Positions 7,621-15,930 of a stretch of DNA of 64,000 bases are shown one piece after another (position 1 is the stretch's first letter; each line of letters starts with the position of its first letter). The DNA comes from an uncultured Duncaniella sp. (lineage in GTDB: Bacteria > Bacteroidota > Bacteroidia > Bacteroidales > Muribaculaceae). The notes under the pieces were generated by a model. That model did no database searches. It saw nothing but the letters and a program-made list of their open reading frames with translations, and had not been told where the DNA came from. Location: assembly GCA_910587165.1 (NCBI GenBank), contig CAJUKP010000003.1, positions 89,296 to 153,295 on the forward strand, written 5' to 3'. The position numbers were made by a program, and so were the translations under genes.

Positions 7621-9747
7621 TTACTTGATGAGGTCAACGCGGCCCTGGCATTCGGTGAGCACGTTCTTGGCGATCGAGCTGCTTACTTCCGAATAGTGGC
7701 TGAAAGTCATGGTGGAGGTTGCACGGCCTGAAGTGATGGTACGGAGTGCGGTCACGTAACCGAACATCTCGGCGAGAGGTGCCTTGGCCTTTACAACACG
7801 GGCTCCGGAGCGGCTTGTCTCCATGCCTTCCACCTGACCGCGACGCTTGTTGAGGTCAGAGATGACATCGCCCATCGACTCCTCGGGGGTAACGACCTCG
7901 ATCTTCATGATAGGCTCGAGAAGCACGGGGCTGGCCTTCTCGGATGCCTTCTTGAAGGCCTGGATGGCACAGAGCTCGAACGAGAGCTGATCGGAGTCAA
8001 CCGGGTGGAACGAACCGTCGATCACGGTCACCTTGAGCTGCTCAACGGGGAAACCTGCGAGCACACCATTCTTCATGGCTGTGGTGAAACCCTTCTGGAT
8101 GGAGGGGATGAACTCCTTGGGAATGTTACCGCCCTTCACCTCGTCAACGAACTGGAGACCTCCTTCGAAGCCTTCGTCAACGGGCTCGACGCGAACGATG
8201 ATATCAGCGAACTTACCACGGCCACCGGTCTGCTTCTTGAACACCTCGCGGAGCTCGACAGGCTTGGTGATGGATTCCTTATAGGTAACCTGGGGACGGC
8301 CCTGGTTGCACTCCACCTTGAACTCACGACGAAGACGGTCGATGATGATGTCGAGGTGAAGCTCACCCATACCGGAGATAACGGTCTGGCCGGTCTCCTC
8401 GTTGGTCTCAACGCGGAAGGTGGGGTCCTCCTCAGCGAGCTTCTGCAAGCCGACGCCGAGCTTGTCAAGGTCTTTCTGAGTCTTGGGCTCAACGGCGATA
8501 CCGATCACGGGATCGGGGAACTCCATAGCCTCAAGTACGATAGGATGGTTCTCGTCGCAGAGAGTGTCGCCGGTGCGGATATCCTTGAAACCTACACCTG
8601 CACCTATATCGCCGCAGCCGATGAACTCCTTGGCGTTCTGCTTGTTGGAGTGCATCTGGAAGAGACGCGAAACGCGCTCCTTCTTGCCCGAGCGGGAGTT
8701 GAGGATGTAGCTTCCTGCAACAACGTCGCCTGAGTAGACGCGGAAGAATGTGAGACGGCCTACATAGGGGTCAGTGGCGATCTTGAATGCGAGAGCACAC
8801 ATGGGAGCCTCGCTTGAAGGCTCGCGGGTCTCCACCTGATCGGGATCGTCGGGGTTTGTTCCCTCGATTGCGCCTGAGTCGACAGGGCTGGGAAGGAATG
8901 CGCAGACAGAGTCAAGCAGACACTGTACGCCCTTGTTCTTGAACGAGGAACCGCAGATCATGGGGACGATCTCCATCTTGAGGGTGGCGTTGCGGAGAGC
9001 GCGCTTCACTTCCTCCTCGGTGATGGTGGAGGGATCGTCGAAGTATTTCTCCATGAGAGCGTCGTCGAACTCGGCGATCTTCTCGAGCATCTTGTCGCGC
9101 CATTCCTCGGCCTCGTCCTTGAGACCGGCGGGGATCTCCTCGAGGGTATAGTCGGCACCCATGGTCTCGTCGTGCCAGAAGATTGCCTTCATGCGGATGA
9201 GGTCAACCACACCCTTGAAAGTCTCCTCTGCACCGATGGGGATCTGGATGGGACAGGGATTTGCGCCGAGAACCTCACGGAGCTGGCGCACAACCTCGAA
9301 GAAGTTGGCACCCGAGCGGTCCATCTTGTTGACGTAACCGATACGGGGCACATTATATTTATCAGCCTGACGCCATACGGTCTCCGACTGGGGCTCAACG
9401 CCACCTACGGCGCAGAAAGTAGCCACAGCGCCGTCGAGCACACGGAGCGAACGCTCCACCTCGACGGTGAAGTCGACGTGTCCCGGGGTGTCAATGAGAT
9501 TGATCTTATACTGCTCGTCGTTATACTTCCAGAAAGTAGTGGTGGCGGCAGAGGTGATTGTGATACCACGTTCCTGCTCCTGCTCCATCCAGTCCATGGT
9601 GGCAGCGCCATCGTGAACCTCACCGATCTTGTGAGTCAGACCGGTATAGAAGAGGATACGCTCGGAAGTGGTGGTCTTACCGGCATCAATGTGGGCCATA
9701 ATGCCGATGTTACGCGTATATTTAAGCTGAGCGTCTGATTTAGCCAT
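7621..9747 (-). CDS. fusA: Translation elongation factor G
   Basis: The product has 708 residues. The GTPase motifs are intact: P-loop AHIDAGKTTTSE (G1), RGITITSAATT (G2), DTPGHVDF (G3) and NKMDRSG (G4). Domain II, III, IV and V segments follow, including QMHSNKQNAKEF, GMGELHLDIIIDRL and the domain IV tip GSFHPVDSDQLSF. It catalyses GTP-driven translocation and, with RRF, ribosome recycling. It lies between rpsG and rpsJ, 57 nt after rpsG. Being in the str cluster with complete G motifs, it is the housekeeping copy rather than a GTPase-poor EF-G2 paralogue. Confidence 0.98.
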   Translation of the reverse strand: MAKSDAQLKYTRNIGIMAHIDAGKTTTSERILFYTGLTHKIGEVHDGAATMDWMEQEQERGITITSAATTTFWKYNDEQYKINLIDTPGHVDFTVEVERSLRVLDGAVATFCAVGGVEPQSETVWRQADKYNVPRIGYVNKMDRSGANFFEVVRQLREVLGANPCPIQIPIGAEETFKGVVDLIRMKAIFWHDETMGADYTLEEIPAGLKDEAEEWRDKMLEKIAEFDDALMEKYFDDPSTITEEEVKRALRNATLKMEIVPMICGSSFKNKGVQCLLDSVCAFLPSPVDSGAIEGTNPDDPDQVETREPSSEAPMCALAFKIATDPYVGRLTFFRVYSGDVVAGSYILNSRSGKKERVSRLFQMHSNKQNAKEFIGCGDIGAGVGFKDIRTGDTLCDENHPIVLEAMEFPDPVIGIAVEPKTQKDLDKLGVGLQKLAEEDPTFRVETNEETGQTVISGMGELHLDIIIDRLRREFKVECNQGRPQVTYKESITKPVELREVFKKQTGGRGKFADIIVRVEPVDEGFEGGLQFVDEVKGGNIPKEFIPSIQKGFTTAMKNGVLAGFPVEQLKVTVIDGSFHPVDSDQLSFELCAIQAFKKASEKASPVLLEPIMKIEVVTPEESMGDVISDLNKRRGQVEGMETSRSGARVVKAKAPLAEMFGYVTALRTITSGRATSTMTFSHYSEVSSSIAKNVLTECQGRVDLIK

Positions 9748-9804
9748 TTTTGAGTATCGAAAGGGTTGAATTGTATTTCGGTGAAAATCTTTTCCGCCTG
9801 ATTA

Positions 9805-10281
9805 TCAGAAACGGAAGTGAGCGAACGCACGGTTGGCCTCGGCCATCTTGTGCATATCCTCTTTGCGCTTGTAGGCACCGCCCTGGTCGTTGAAAGCGTC
9901 AACGATCTCAGCTGCGAGCTTGTCGGCCATTGTCTTGCCGCCGCGCTTGCGGGCATAGAGGATAAGGTTTTTCATCGAGATTGATTCCTTGCGGTCGGGA
10001 CGGATTTCGGTAGGCACCTGAAAAGTGGCACCACCCACGCGACGCGACTTGACCTCCACCTGGGGAGTTACGTTCTCGAGAGCTTTCTTCCAAACTTCGA
10101 GGGGAGTCTTCTCCTCGTTGGGGAGCTTGCTCTTTACGATATCGAGAGCGGTGTAGAAGATTGTATATGAGGTGTTCTTCTTGCCGTCATACATGAGGTG
10201 GTTGACGAACTTTGATACTCTCACGTCGTGGAACACGGGATCGGGAAGAATGACCCGTTTCTTGGGCTTTGCTTTACGCAT
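9805..10281 (-). CDS. rpsG: 30S ribosomal protein S7
   Basis: The product has 158 residues. Conserved stretches are MRKAKPKKRVILPDP, SKFVNHLMYDGKK, RRVGGATFQVPTEIRPDR and the C-terminal KMAEANRAFAHFRF. S7 nucleates assembly of the 16S 3' domain and lines the E site. In E. coli it represses the str operon by binding the rpsL-rpsG intercistronic mRNA; here that spacer is 229 nt, long enough to hold such a site. Confidence 0.98.
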   Translation of the reverse strand: MRKAKPKKRVILPDPVFHDVRVSKFVNHLMYDGKKNTSYTIFYTALDIVKSKLPNEEKTPLEVWKKALENVTPQVEVKSRRVGGATFQVPTEIRPDRKESISMKNLILYARKRGGKTMADKLAAEIVDAFNDQGGAYKRKEDMHKMAEANRAFAHFRF

Positions 10282-10510
10282 TGTGTTTTGGTGATTTTGT
10301 TTTTGGGTTGCTTGGTTGCTGCATCTTTCATCTTCAACAGCCTCCCCTGCCGGGGCGCCATTTACTCAACCTGTGATTTAGCCTTCCAGTCAAATCAAAA
10401 ACGAGGGGTGAAATACTCTGTTTTTAATTCTCTTGTCTTTTCAGAAAAGGAGTGTTGTTGTTTTTGCGTCTTTTTCTAAGTTCTTCGGAGACTCTTTTCA
10501 GACCCTGAAC
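10282..10510 (-). other. rpsL-rpsG intercistronic region (229 nt)
   Basis: No gene is seen. The sequence is T-rich on the plus strand, with a short CCCC-tgcc-GGGG hairpin near 10345-10356 and no TAnnTTTG promoter on the minus strand. By position it matches the E. coli site where S7 feeds back on its own mRNA, but I cannot show an S7-binding fold from sequence alone. Confidence 0.35.
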
Positions 10511-10894
10511 TTATTTCTTGGCAGCCTTGGGACGCTTGGCACCGTACTTCGAACGACGCTGTGTGCGGTCCTTCACGCCGCTGGTATCGAGTGTACCGCG
10601 AACGATGTGGTAACGAACACCGGGAAGGTCCTTCACACGACCGCCGCGAACGAGCACGATCGAGTGCTCCTGCAGGTTGTGGCCCTCTCCGGGGATGTAG
10701 CTGTTGACCTCCTTGCCATTGGTGAGGCGCACACGGGCCACCTTACGCATAGCCGAGTTAGGCTTTTTGGGGGTAGTGGTGTAAACGCGCACACACACGC
10801 CACGACGCTGGGGGCATGAGTCAAGCGCAGGTGATTTGCTCTTGTCCTCAAGAGCCACTCGTCCTTTTCTTACTAATTGCTGAATAGTAGGCAT
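10511..10894 (-). CDS. rpsL: 30S ribosomal protein S12
   Basis: The product has 127 residues, beginning MPTIQQLVRKGR. The decoding-site loops are PKKPNSA (Lys43) and RVKDLPGVRYH (Lys88, Asp89). Both lysines are the streptomycin-sensitive wild-type residues, and the aspartate is the one that RimO methylthiolates in E. coli. S12 monitors codon-anticodon pairing. It is the first gene of the run and has a leader of about 200 nt after the promoter at 11102-11133. Confidence 0.98.
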   Translation of the reverse strand: MPTIQQLVRKGRVALEDKSKSPALDSCPQRRGVCVRVYTTTPKKPNSAMRKVARVRLTNGKEVNSYIPGEGHNLQEHSIVLVRGGRVKDLPGVRYHIVRGTLDTSGVKDRTQRRSKYGAKRPKAAKK

Positions 10895-11101
10895 CTTAGT
10901 TTCTTGTTTTTGACTTTATTTAGTGAATGTATGTTCTGTTTTTCTGATGGTTCTGTGCCTTCGCGCCGGTGAGATGCATCGCGGAAACGTGTCGGGAGCA
11001 ATACCCGGATCCGTCCGAAATATGCACATAATCCGCCTCGACATAGCTATCTCTCAGCGATTTAGCATAGTCGTGACGGCAGTTCACCTGCAAAAGCGAT
11101 G

Positions 11102-11133
11102 CAAAATTACAACTTATTTTCCTAACTACCAAA
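11102..11133 (-). promoter_or_regulatory. Bacteroidetes-type promoter of the ribosomal run
   Basis: On the minus strand the -33 TTTG (11130-11133) and -7 TAATTTTG (11102-11109) are separated by 20 nt, a full match to the TTTG/TAnnTTTG consensus. Transcription would start near 11095, giving an rpsL leader of about 200 nt (10895-11095) with no gene in it. That leader has a weak CGGG/CCCG stem near 11003-11017 and could hold an attenuator, which is inference. Confidence 0.75.
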
Positions 11134-11274
11134 CATTTCCAACAAAAAATTTCAACTTCCCGCGGACCGTCCGGCGCCTCGCTTTTGCCCCGCGCGGCCC
11201 CCCGCGCAAGGTAGCGCGGGAATTTTCATGAAAAATTTTTCACGTAATTTATACTTTGCTTAAAATAATTTGCC
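11134..11274. other. Divergent intergenic core with GC-rich hairpin
   Basis: Between the two divergent promoters lies a perfect 7-bp stem CCCGCGC-aaggta-GCGCGGG (11201-11220) followed by the palindrome TTTTCATGAAAA (11223-11234). The stretch upstream of it is very GC-rich against AT-rich flanks. No gene is seen. It may insulate the two transcription units. Confidence 0.4.
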
Positions 11275-11282
11275 TATCTTTG
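11275..11282 (+). promoter_or_regulatory. Candidate -7 element for the nuclease/receptor operon
   Basis: TATCTTTG fits TAnnTTTG. The nearest TTTG (11255-11258) is only 16 nt upstream rather than 19-21, so the match is imperfect. It lies 99 nt before the ATG at 11382. No other promoter-like sequence is seen ahead of the five-gene run. Confidence 0.4.
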
Positions 11283-11381
11283 AAGCGGTGATGAGATGTG
11301 ACAGGAGTCACGCTCCACACCGGCTTTGCGATAATCAATTGGTTTCTAACGCATTCAAACTATCTTTAATCATTCCTCGCT

Positions 11382-12437
11382 ATGATCAGGAAGCTACTTC
11401 CGTTATTTTTGGCTCTACTTTCGGTGATCGGGATGTCGGCCCAGCCCGCCGGACGCAACGACAGCAAGAAACAATTCCTCGTCTACGGAGTTGCGTTCTA
11501 CAACCTCGAAAATCTCTTCGACACCATCAACAACAACGGCAAATACGACCTGGAATTCTCTCCAGGCGGACAGCGCCGCTGGAACGGAGAGAAATACTGG
11601 AGCAAAATCAACAACCTCGCCCGATGCATCGGGGCAATGACCACACAGACCACCCCCAACGGCCCTGCCATCATCGGTGTGTCTGAGATCGAGAACAAAT
11701 CGGTGCTCGACGACCTCGTGCGCGCCGAGGCCATCAAAAAATGGCAGCTCCAGGTGGTGCACCACGACTCCCCGGACCGCCGCGGAGTGGATGTCGGCCT
11801 GCTCTACAATCCCCGTATGTTCCGGGTGCTGAATGTCACCAACCACACACTCCACATCAAGGGCTACGAGAGTTTCCGCACCCGCGACCAGATGTGCGTG
11901 ACGGGCATTCTCGGCGGAGACACCCTCAGCATCATCGTCAACCACTGGCCGTCGCGTCTCGGCGGACAGGAACAGTCGTCATACCTGCGCGAGGCTGCCG
12001 GAGAGCTGTCCAAACATATCGCCGACTCCCTCTGGGCCATCCGTCCGGGCCAGGGCGTGATCGTGATGGGCGACCTCAACGACGACCCCATGGATCGCTC
12101 ATGCGCCGTCAGTCTCGGTGCCAAGCGTGACGAGAAAGACGTCAAGCCCCACGGATTTTTCAATCCCTGGTGGAAAATGCTCGACAAAGGTATCGGAACC
12201 CTCGCCTATAAAAGCCAATGGAATCTCTTCGACCAGATCATTGTGTCAGGCACTCTTCTCGGAAAGACAGACCGCCGTCTGCACTACTGGAAATGCCAGG
12301 TGAACAACTTCGATTTCCTCATCGACAAGAACGGCTCACGGCAAGGCTACCCGCTCCGCACTTTCGCCGCCGGACAATGGCTGAACGGCTATTCCGACCA
12401 CTTCCCCACCGAGATTTTCCTCATCAAAGAGAGATAA
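11382..12437 (+). CDS. Secreted endonuclease/exonuclease/phosphatase-family hydrolase
   Basis: The product has 351 residues with a signal peptide (about 1-20, ending MSAQ). The EEP-fold active-site motifs are all present: YNLENLFD (Asn41, Glu43), VSEIENKS (Glu102/104), VNHWPSR (His188), MGDLNDDP (Asp231, Asn233) and the terminal YSDHFP (Asp339, His340). Members are Mg-dependent phosphodiesterases or nucleases; substrate cannot be read from sequence. It is exported, so it would act in the periplasm or outside. It heads a run with a nucleotide-kinase-like protein, a TonB receptor and DUF5689 lipoproteins, which favours a nucleic-acid substrate, although inositol-phosphate or sphingomyelinase-like activities share the fold. 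Confidence 0.88.
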   Translation: MIRKLLPLFLALLSVIGMSAQPAGRNDSKKQFLVYGVAFYNLENLFDTINNNGKYDLEFSPGGQRRWNGEKYWSKINNLARCIGAMTTQTTPNGPAIIGVSEIENKSVLDDLVRAEAIKKWQLQVVHHDSPDRRGVDVGLLYNPRMFRVLNVTNHTLHIKGYESFRTRDQMCVTGILGGDTLSIIVNHWPSRLGGQEQSSYLREAAGELSKHIADSLWAIRPGQGVIVMGDLNDDPMDRSCAVSLGAKRDEKDVKPHGFFNPWWKMLDKGIGTLAYKSQWNLFDQIIVSGTLLGKTDRRLHYWKCQVNNFDFLIDKNGSRQGYPLRTFAAGQWLNGYSDHFPTEIFLIKER

Positions 12438-12447
12438 CCGCCAAACC

Positions 12448-13089
12448 ATGGAATCCACAAACAAACCCTACGTGATCACCGTGGGCCGTCAGTTCGGCAG
12501 CGGTGGCCGCGAGCTCGGAAAAGCCCTGGCCAAAGAGCTCGGCATCAACTATTTCGACAAAGAGCTGTTGATCGAGGCAGCCAAGAAGGCCGGCGTCAGC
12601 CCCGAATTCTTCGAGGAGCGCGACGAGCGCTTCCCCACCTTCCTCCACGGTCTGTTCTCATTCTCGATGGGCGTCACCCCGATGTGCTACTACACCGGAG
12701 CCGGAGCGATAACCGACGACGGCCTCTACAAAGCCATCAGCGACTTTCTGATCACCGAAGCAGCCAAAAGCTCCTTTGTCGTGGTGGGACGAAGCGCCGA
12801 CTACATCCTGCGCGATCATCCGCGCGTGGCCAACATATTTGTCCACGCCCCGATGCAGGAATGCGTACACCGCATCACAGCCCGCGCCGACGCCATCTCT
12901 CCGGAAAAGGCCGAAGCCATGGCCCGGAAGACCAACAAATGGCGCGCCGACTACTACAACTTCTTCACCGACAAGGAATGGGGCCACGCCACAAGCTACG
13001 ATCTGACAATCGACAGCTCACTGCTCCCCATGACCGACACCGTGGCAATCGTGAAGGAATTCATCCGCCGACGCGGATTCATTGACTGA
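12448..13089 (+). CDS. Cytidylate-kinase-like protein
   Basis: The product has 213 residues with no signal peptide, so it is cytoplasmic. It opens with YVITVGRQFGSGGRELG, a P-loop-like segment, then LGINYFDKELL, as in the cytidylate kinase-like family found next to but distinct from Cmk. The central VVVGRSADYIL and the basic RITARADAISPEKAEAMARK lid region fit a small nucleotide or metabolite kinase. It starts 10 nt after the hydrolase gene and precedes the TonB receptor by 32 nt. The true substrate is unknown; a role in salvaging imported nucleosides or nucleotides is inference from the neighbours. Confidence 0.8.
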   Translation: MESTNKPYVITVGRQFGSGGRELGKALAKELGINYFDKELLIEAAKKAGVSPEFFEERDERFPTFLHGLFSFSMGVTPMCYYTGAGAITDDGLYKAISDFLITEAAKSSFVVVGRSADYILRDHPRVANIFVHAPMQECVHRITARADAISPEKAEAMARKTNKWRADYYNFFTDKEWGHATSYDLTIDSSLLPMTDTVAIVKEFIRRRGFID

Positions 13090-13121
13090 AAGAAAAAAGA
13101 ACAATTCCACTATTACTATCT

Positions 13122-15875
13122 ATGAGACTCAAACTGTTTTTGTTATTGCTCCTGACAGCCGCGCTCCCGTCGCTGGCTCAGAAGACGGGCATCACAGGCA
13201 CCGTGGTCGACTCCGACACCGGCTCGCCCATCGCTGGGGCAACCGTCATCCTTGACAACCAGGCTCTCAGCGTCTCCACCGACGCCACAGGCAGCTTCAG
13301 TATCACAAACGCCAATCCCGGCGCCGAGACAGTCTCGGTCATCGCCTACGGATTCGGCGACCTCATGCTCAACGTCGATCTTGCCCCCGGCATCATCGAC
13401 AACCTCGGGTTCGTGAAACTGAAAAACAACGACCTCAATACAACATTCTACGAGGAGCAGAACGATATGCTCTTCGATCAGGCCGTGCTCGAGGACGAGG
13501 AAGGCAACGCACAGACCATCGCGGCTCTTACCGGCGCCTCCGACGACATCTATTACAATTCCGCGTCCTACGACTTCCAGCCCATGCGCTTCCGCATACG
13601 CGGGTATGATTCCAAGTACACCCAGACCTACATCAACGGAATCTCGTTCAACGATCTCGCCCGCGGACGCTTCAACTACTCCACCCTCGGAGGCATGAAC
13701 CGCGCATTCCGCGACAAGACCACCTCGCTCGGCGCAAGCGCCGCCGCTTTCGGCTTCGGTGACATCGGAGGTGCCACAGACATCAACACCACCGCCTCCC
13801 ACTATGCTCCCGGCTTCAACGGATCGGTGGCCTTCACCAACTCCAACTATCTCATGAGAGCCATGGCACAATATTCGTCAGGCCTCAACGAGCATGGATG
13901 GGCCTACTCCTTCTCGGCCATCGGCCGCTATGCCAAGGAAGGTGTGATCGAAGGCACCTTCTACAACTCATTCGGTCTCTTCGCCTCGATCGAGAAGGTG
14001 TTCAACAGCCGTCACTCCATCAACCTCACAGCCTGGGGAGCGCCCACACAGCGCGCATCCAACTCCGCCACATTCCTTGAGGCATACCGGCTCACCGACA
14101 ACAACCTCTACAACCCCAACTGGGGCTGGCAGGACGGCGAGAAACGCGCATCGCGCATAGTGGAGACATTCGACCCCACCGCCGTGCTCAACTGGATATG
14201 GAAGCCATCGGACAACACCACCCTCAACACCGGCGTGGCATTCCGCTCGGTCCACTACTCCACATCAAGCATCAACTGGTTCGACGGTCCGGATCCCCGT
14301 CCCGACTACTACCGCTACTTCCCCAGCTTCTATGCCGATGACCCCGTGGCCAGCGAGCTTTACACCGACCTGTGGAAACACGACGAGAACTTCAGGCAGA
14401 TCAACTGGGACGCCATGTATCAGGCCAACTACCTCAACAAAATCTATGGCCGCCGCGGCAACCCCGACAACCACGCCTCGAGCTACATTCTCGACAACCG
14501 TCATTCCGACCAGAAAAACTGGGTGTTCAATACACTGCTCAACCATCGTCTCAACGACCACATGACCCTTCAGGCCGGAGCAAGCGTCAACTTCACCCGC
14601 GCCCACTATTACAAGACAGTCCGCGACCTTCTCGGAGGTGAATACTGGATCGACATCAACAAATTCTCCGAGCGTGACTTCCCCGACAATCCCGACATAC
14701 TCCAGAGCGACCTGCGCCATCCCAACCGCAAGGTCTACAAGGACGACATCTTCGACTACAACTACTACATCAACGCCGTCCAGGCCACAGCCTGGGTGCA
14801 GAACATGATAACACTCCCCAACTGGGATATCAACTACGGCCTGAAGATTGGCTACACACAGTTCCAGCGCGACGGCAAGATGCAGGCAGGTCTCGACCCC
14901 GAGCACTCTCTCGGCAAAGGCTCCACCCACCGCTTCGACACCGGTGCCCTCAAGGCAGGAGCCACCTACAAGATTGACGGACGCAACTTCATAAGCGCAC
15001 ACGCCACCTACGGCACACAGGCCCCGCTTTTCGAATACTCCTACATCTCCCCCCGCTACCGCGAGAAGGCCATCGACGGACTCACCAACGAGCGCATCGC
15101 ATCGTTTGACCTCTCCTACGCATGGAACTACCGCCGCTTCCGTGGAGCCATCACCGGATTCTGGACCGAGATGACCGACCAGACCGAACGCTCATCATTC
15201 TATGACGAGCAATACTCCACATTCATGAACTACGTGCTCAACGGAGTCCACACACGCTACCGCGGCATCGAGCTTGGCCTCGCCTACAAGATCACCCCCT
15301 CCATCACCCTCAGCGCCGCCGGAACCGTCGCCCGCTACCAGTATGTCAACAACCCGATGGGCACACGCTCATACGAGAACGGACTGCGCGAAGACATGAC
15401 CCAGCAGGTATTCCTCAAGAACTACTACCTCGGAGGCACCCCGCAGACAGCCGCCAACATCGGCATTGACTGGGCCGCACCCAAACAGTGGTTCTTCAAC
15501 ATCAACGCCTCATGGATGGGCGATGCCTACGTCAACCTCTCCCCCATACGCCACGAGGCACTCCCCGACCTCTGGGAGAAATATCCCGATCAGTCAGAGC
15601 TCACAGCAGCCATGGAATCGCTGGCACAGCAGGACAAGCTCAAGGATGCCTTCGTGCTCAACGCCTCGATAGGCAAGATTGTCTACATCAACCGCAAGGT
15701 GTCGATGAACTTCAACCTCAATGTCGACAATATCCTCAACAACCGCAACATCCAGACCTACGGATACCAGCAGGGCCGCTTCGACTACACCAACTACGAC
15801 GCCCAGAAATATCCCAACAAGTATTTCTATGCACAGGGCATCAAAGTCTACTTCAATGTAGGTGTGAGATTCTGA
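13122..15875 (+). CDS. TonB-dependent outer-membrane receptor
   Basis: The product has 917 residues. A signal peptide (about 1-20, ending SLAQ) is followed by a carboxypeptidase-regulatory-like beta-sandwich (about 22-105, GTVVDSDTGSPIAGATV), a plug-like domain (about 130-240, with FRIRGYDSKYTQTYINGI) and a long beta-barrel that ends in the aromatic residue of FNVGVRF. It should import a bulky substrate with energy from TonB. It is not a typical SusC: the following genes are DUF5689 lipoproteins rather than SusD. I could not pick out a clear TonB box. It is preceded by the cytoplasmic kinase-like gene and followed at 55 nt by the first lipoprotein. Confidence 0.92.
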   Translation: MRLKLFLLLLLTAALPSLAQKTGITGTVVDSDTGSPIAGATVILDNQALSVSTDATGSFSITNANPGAETVSVIAYGFGDLMLNVDLAPGIIDNLGFVKLKNNDLNTTFYEEQNDMLFDQAVLEDEEGNAQTIAALTGASDDIYYNSASYDFQPMRFRIRGYDSKYTQTYINGISFNDLARGRFNYSTLGGMNRAFRDKTTSLGASAAAFGFGDIGGATDINTTASHYAPGFNGSVAFTNSNYLMRAMAQYSSGLNEHGWAYSFSAIGRYAKEGVIEGTFYNSFGLFASIEKVFNSRHSINLTAWGAPTQRASNSATFLEAYRLTDNNLYNPNWGWQDGEKRASRIVETFDPTAVLNWIWKPSDNTTLNTGVAFRSVHYSTSSINWFDGPDPRPDYYRYFPSFYADDPVASELYTDLWKHDENFRQINWDAMYQANYLNKIYGRRGNPDNHASSYILDNRHSDQKNWVFNTLLNHRLNDHMTLQAGASVNFTRAHYYKTVRDLLGGEYWIDINKFSERDFPDNPDILQSDLRHPNRKVYKDDIFDYNYYINAVQATAWVQNMITLPNWDINYGLKIGYTQFQRDGKMQAGLDPEHSLGKGSTHRFDTGALKAGATYKIDGRNFISAHATYGTQAPLFEYSYISPRYREKAIDGLTNERIASFDLSYAWNYRRFRGAITGFWTEMTDQTERSSFYDEQYSTFMNYVLNGVHTRYRGIELGLAYKITPSITLSAAGTVARYQYVNNPMGTRSYENGLREDMTQQVFLKNYYLGGTPQTAANIGIDWAAPKQWFFNINASWMGDAYVNLSPIRHEALPDLWEKYPDQSELTAAMESLAQQDKLKDAFVLNASIGKIVYINRKVSMNFNLNVDNILNNRNIQTYGYQQGRFDYTNYDAQKYPNKYFYAQGIKVYFNVGVRF

Positions 15876-15930
15876 CCACCGCTGCTTTTCAACTACGTAA
15901 ACATACATTCCAACAACCGATATACCACGT

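Noticed and set aside
11201..11220. GC hairpin as a terminator
   Set aside because: No gene ends toward it; it lies between two divergent promoters.
13122..15875. Assignment as SusC with a SusD partner
   Set aside because: No SusD-type gene follows; neighbours are DUF5689 lipoproteins.
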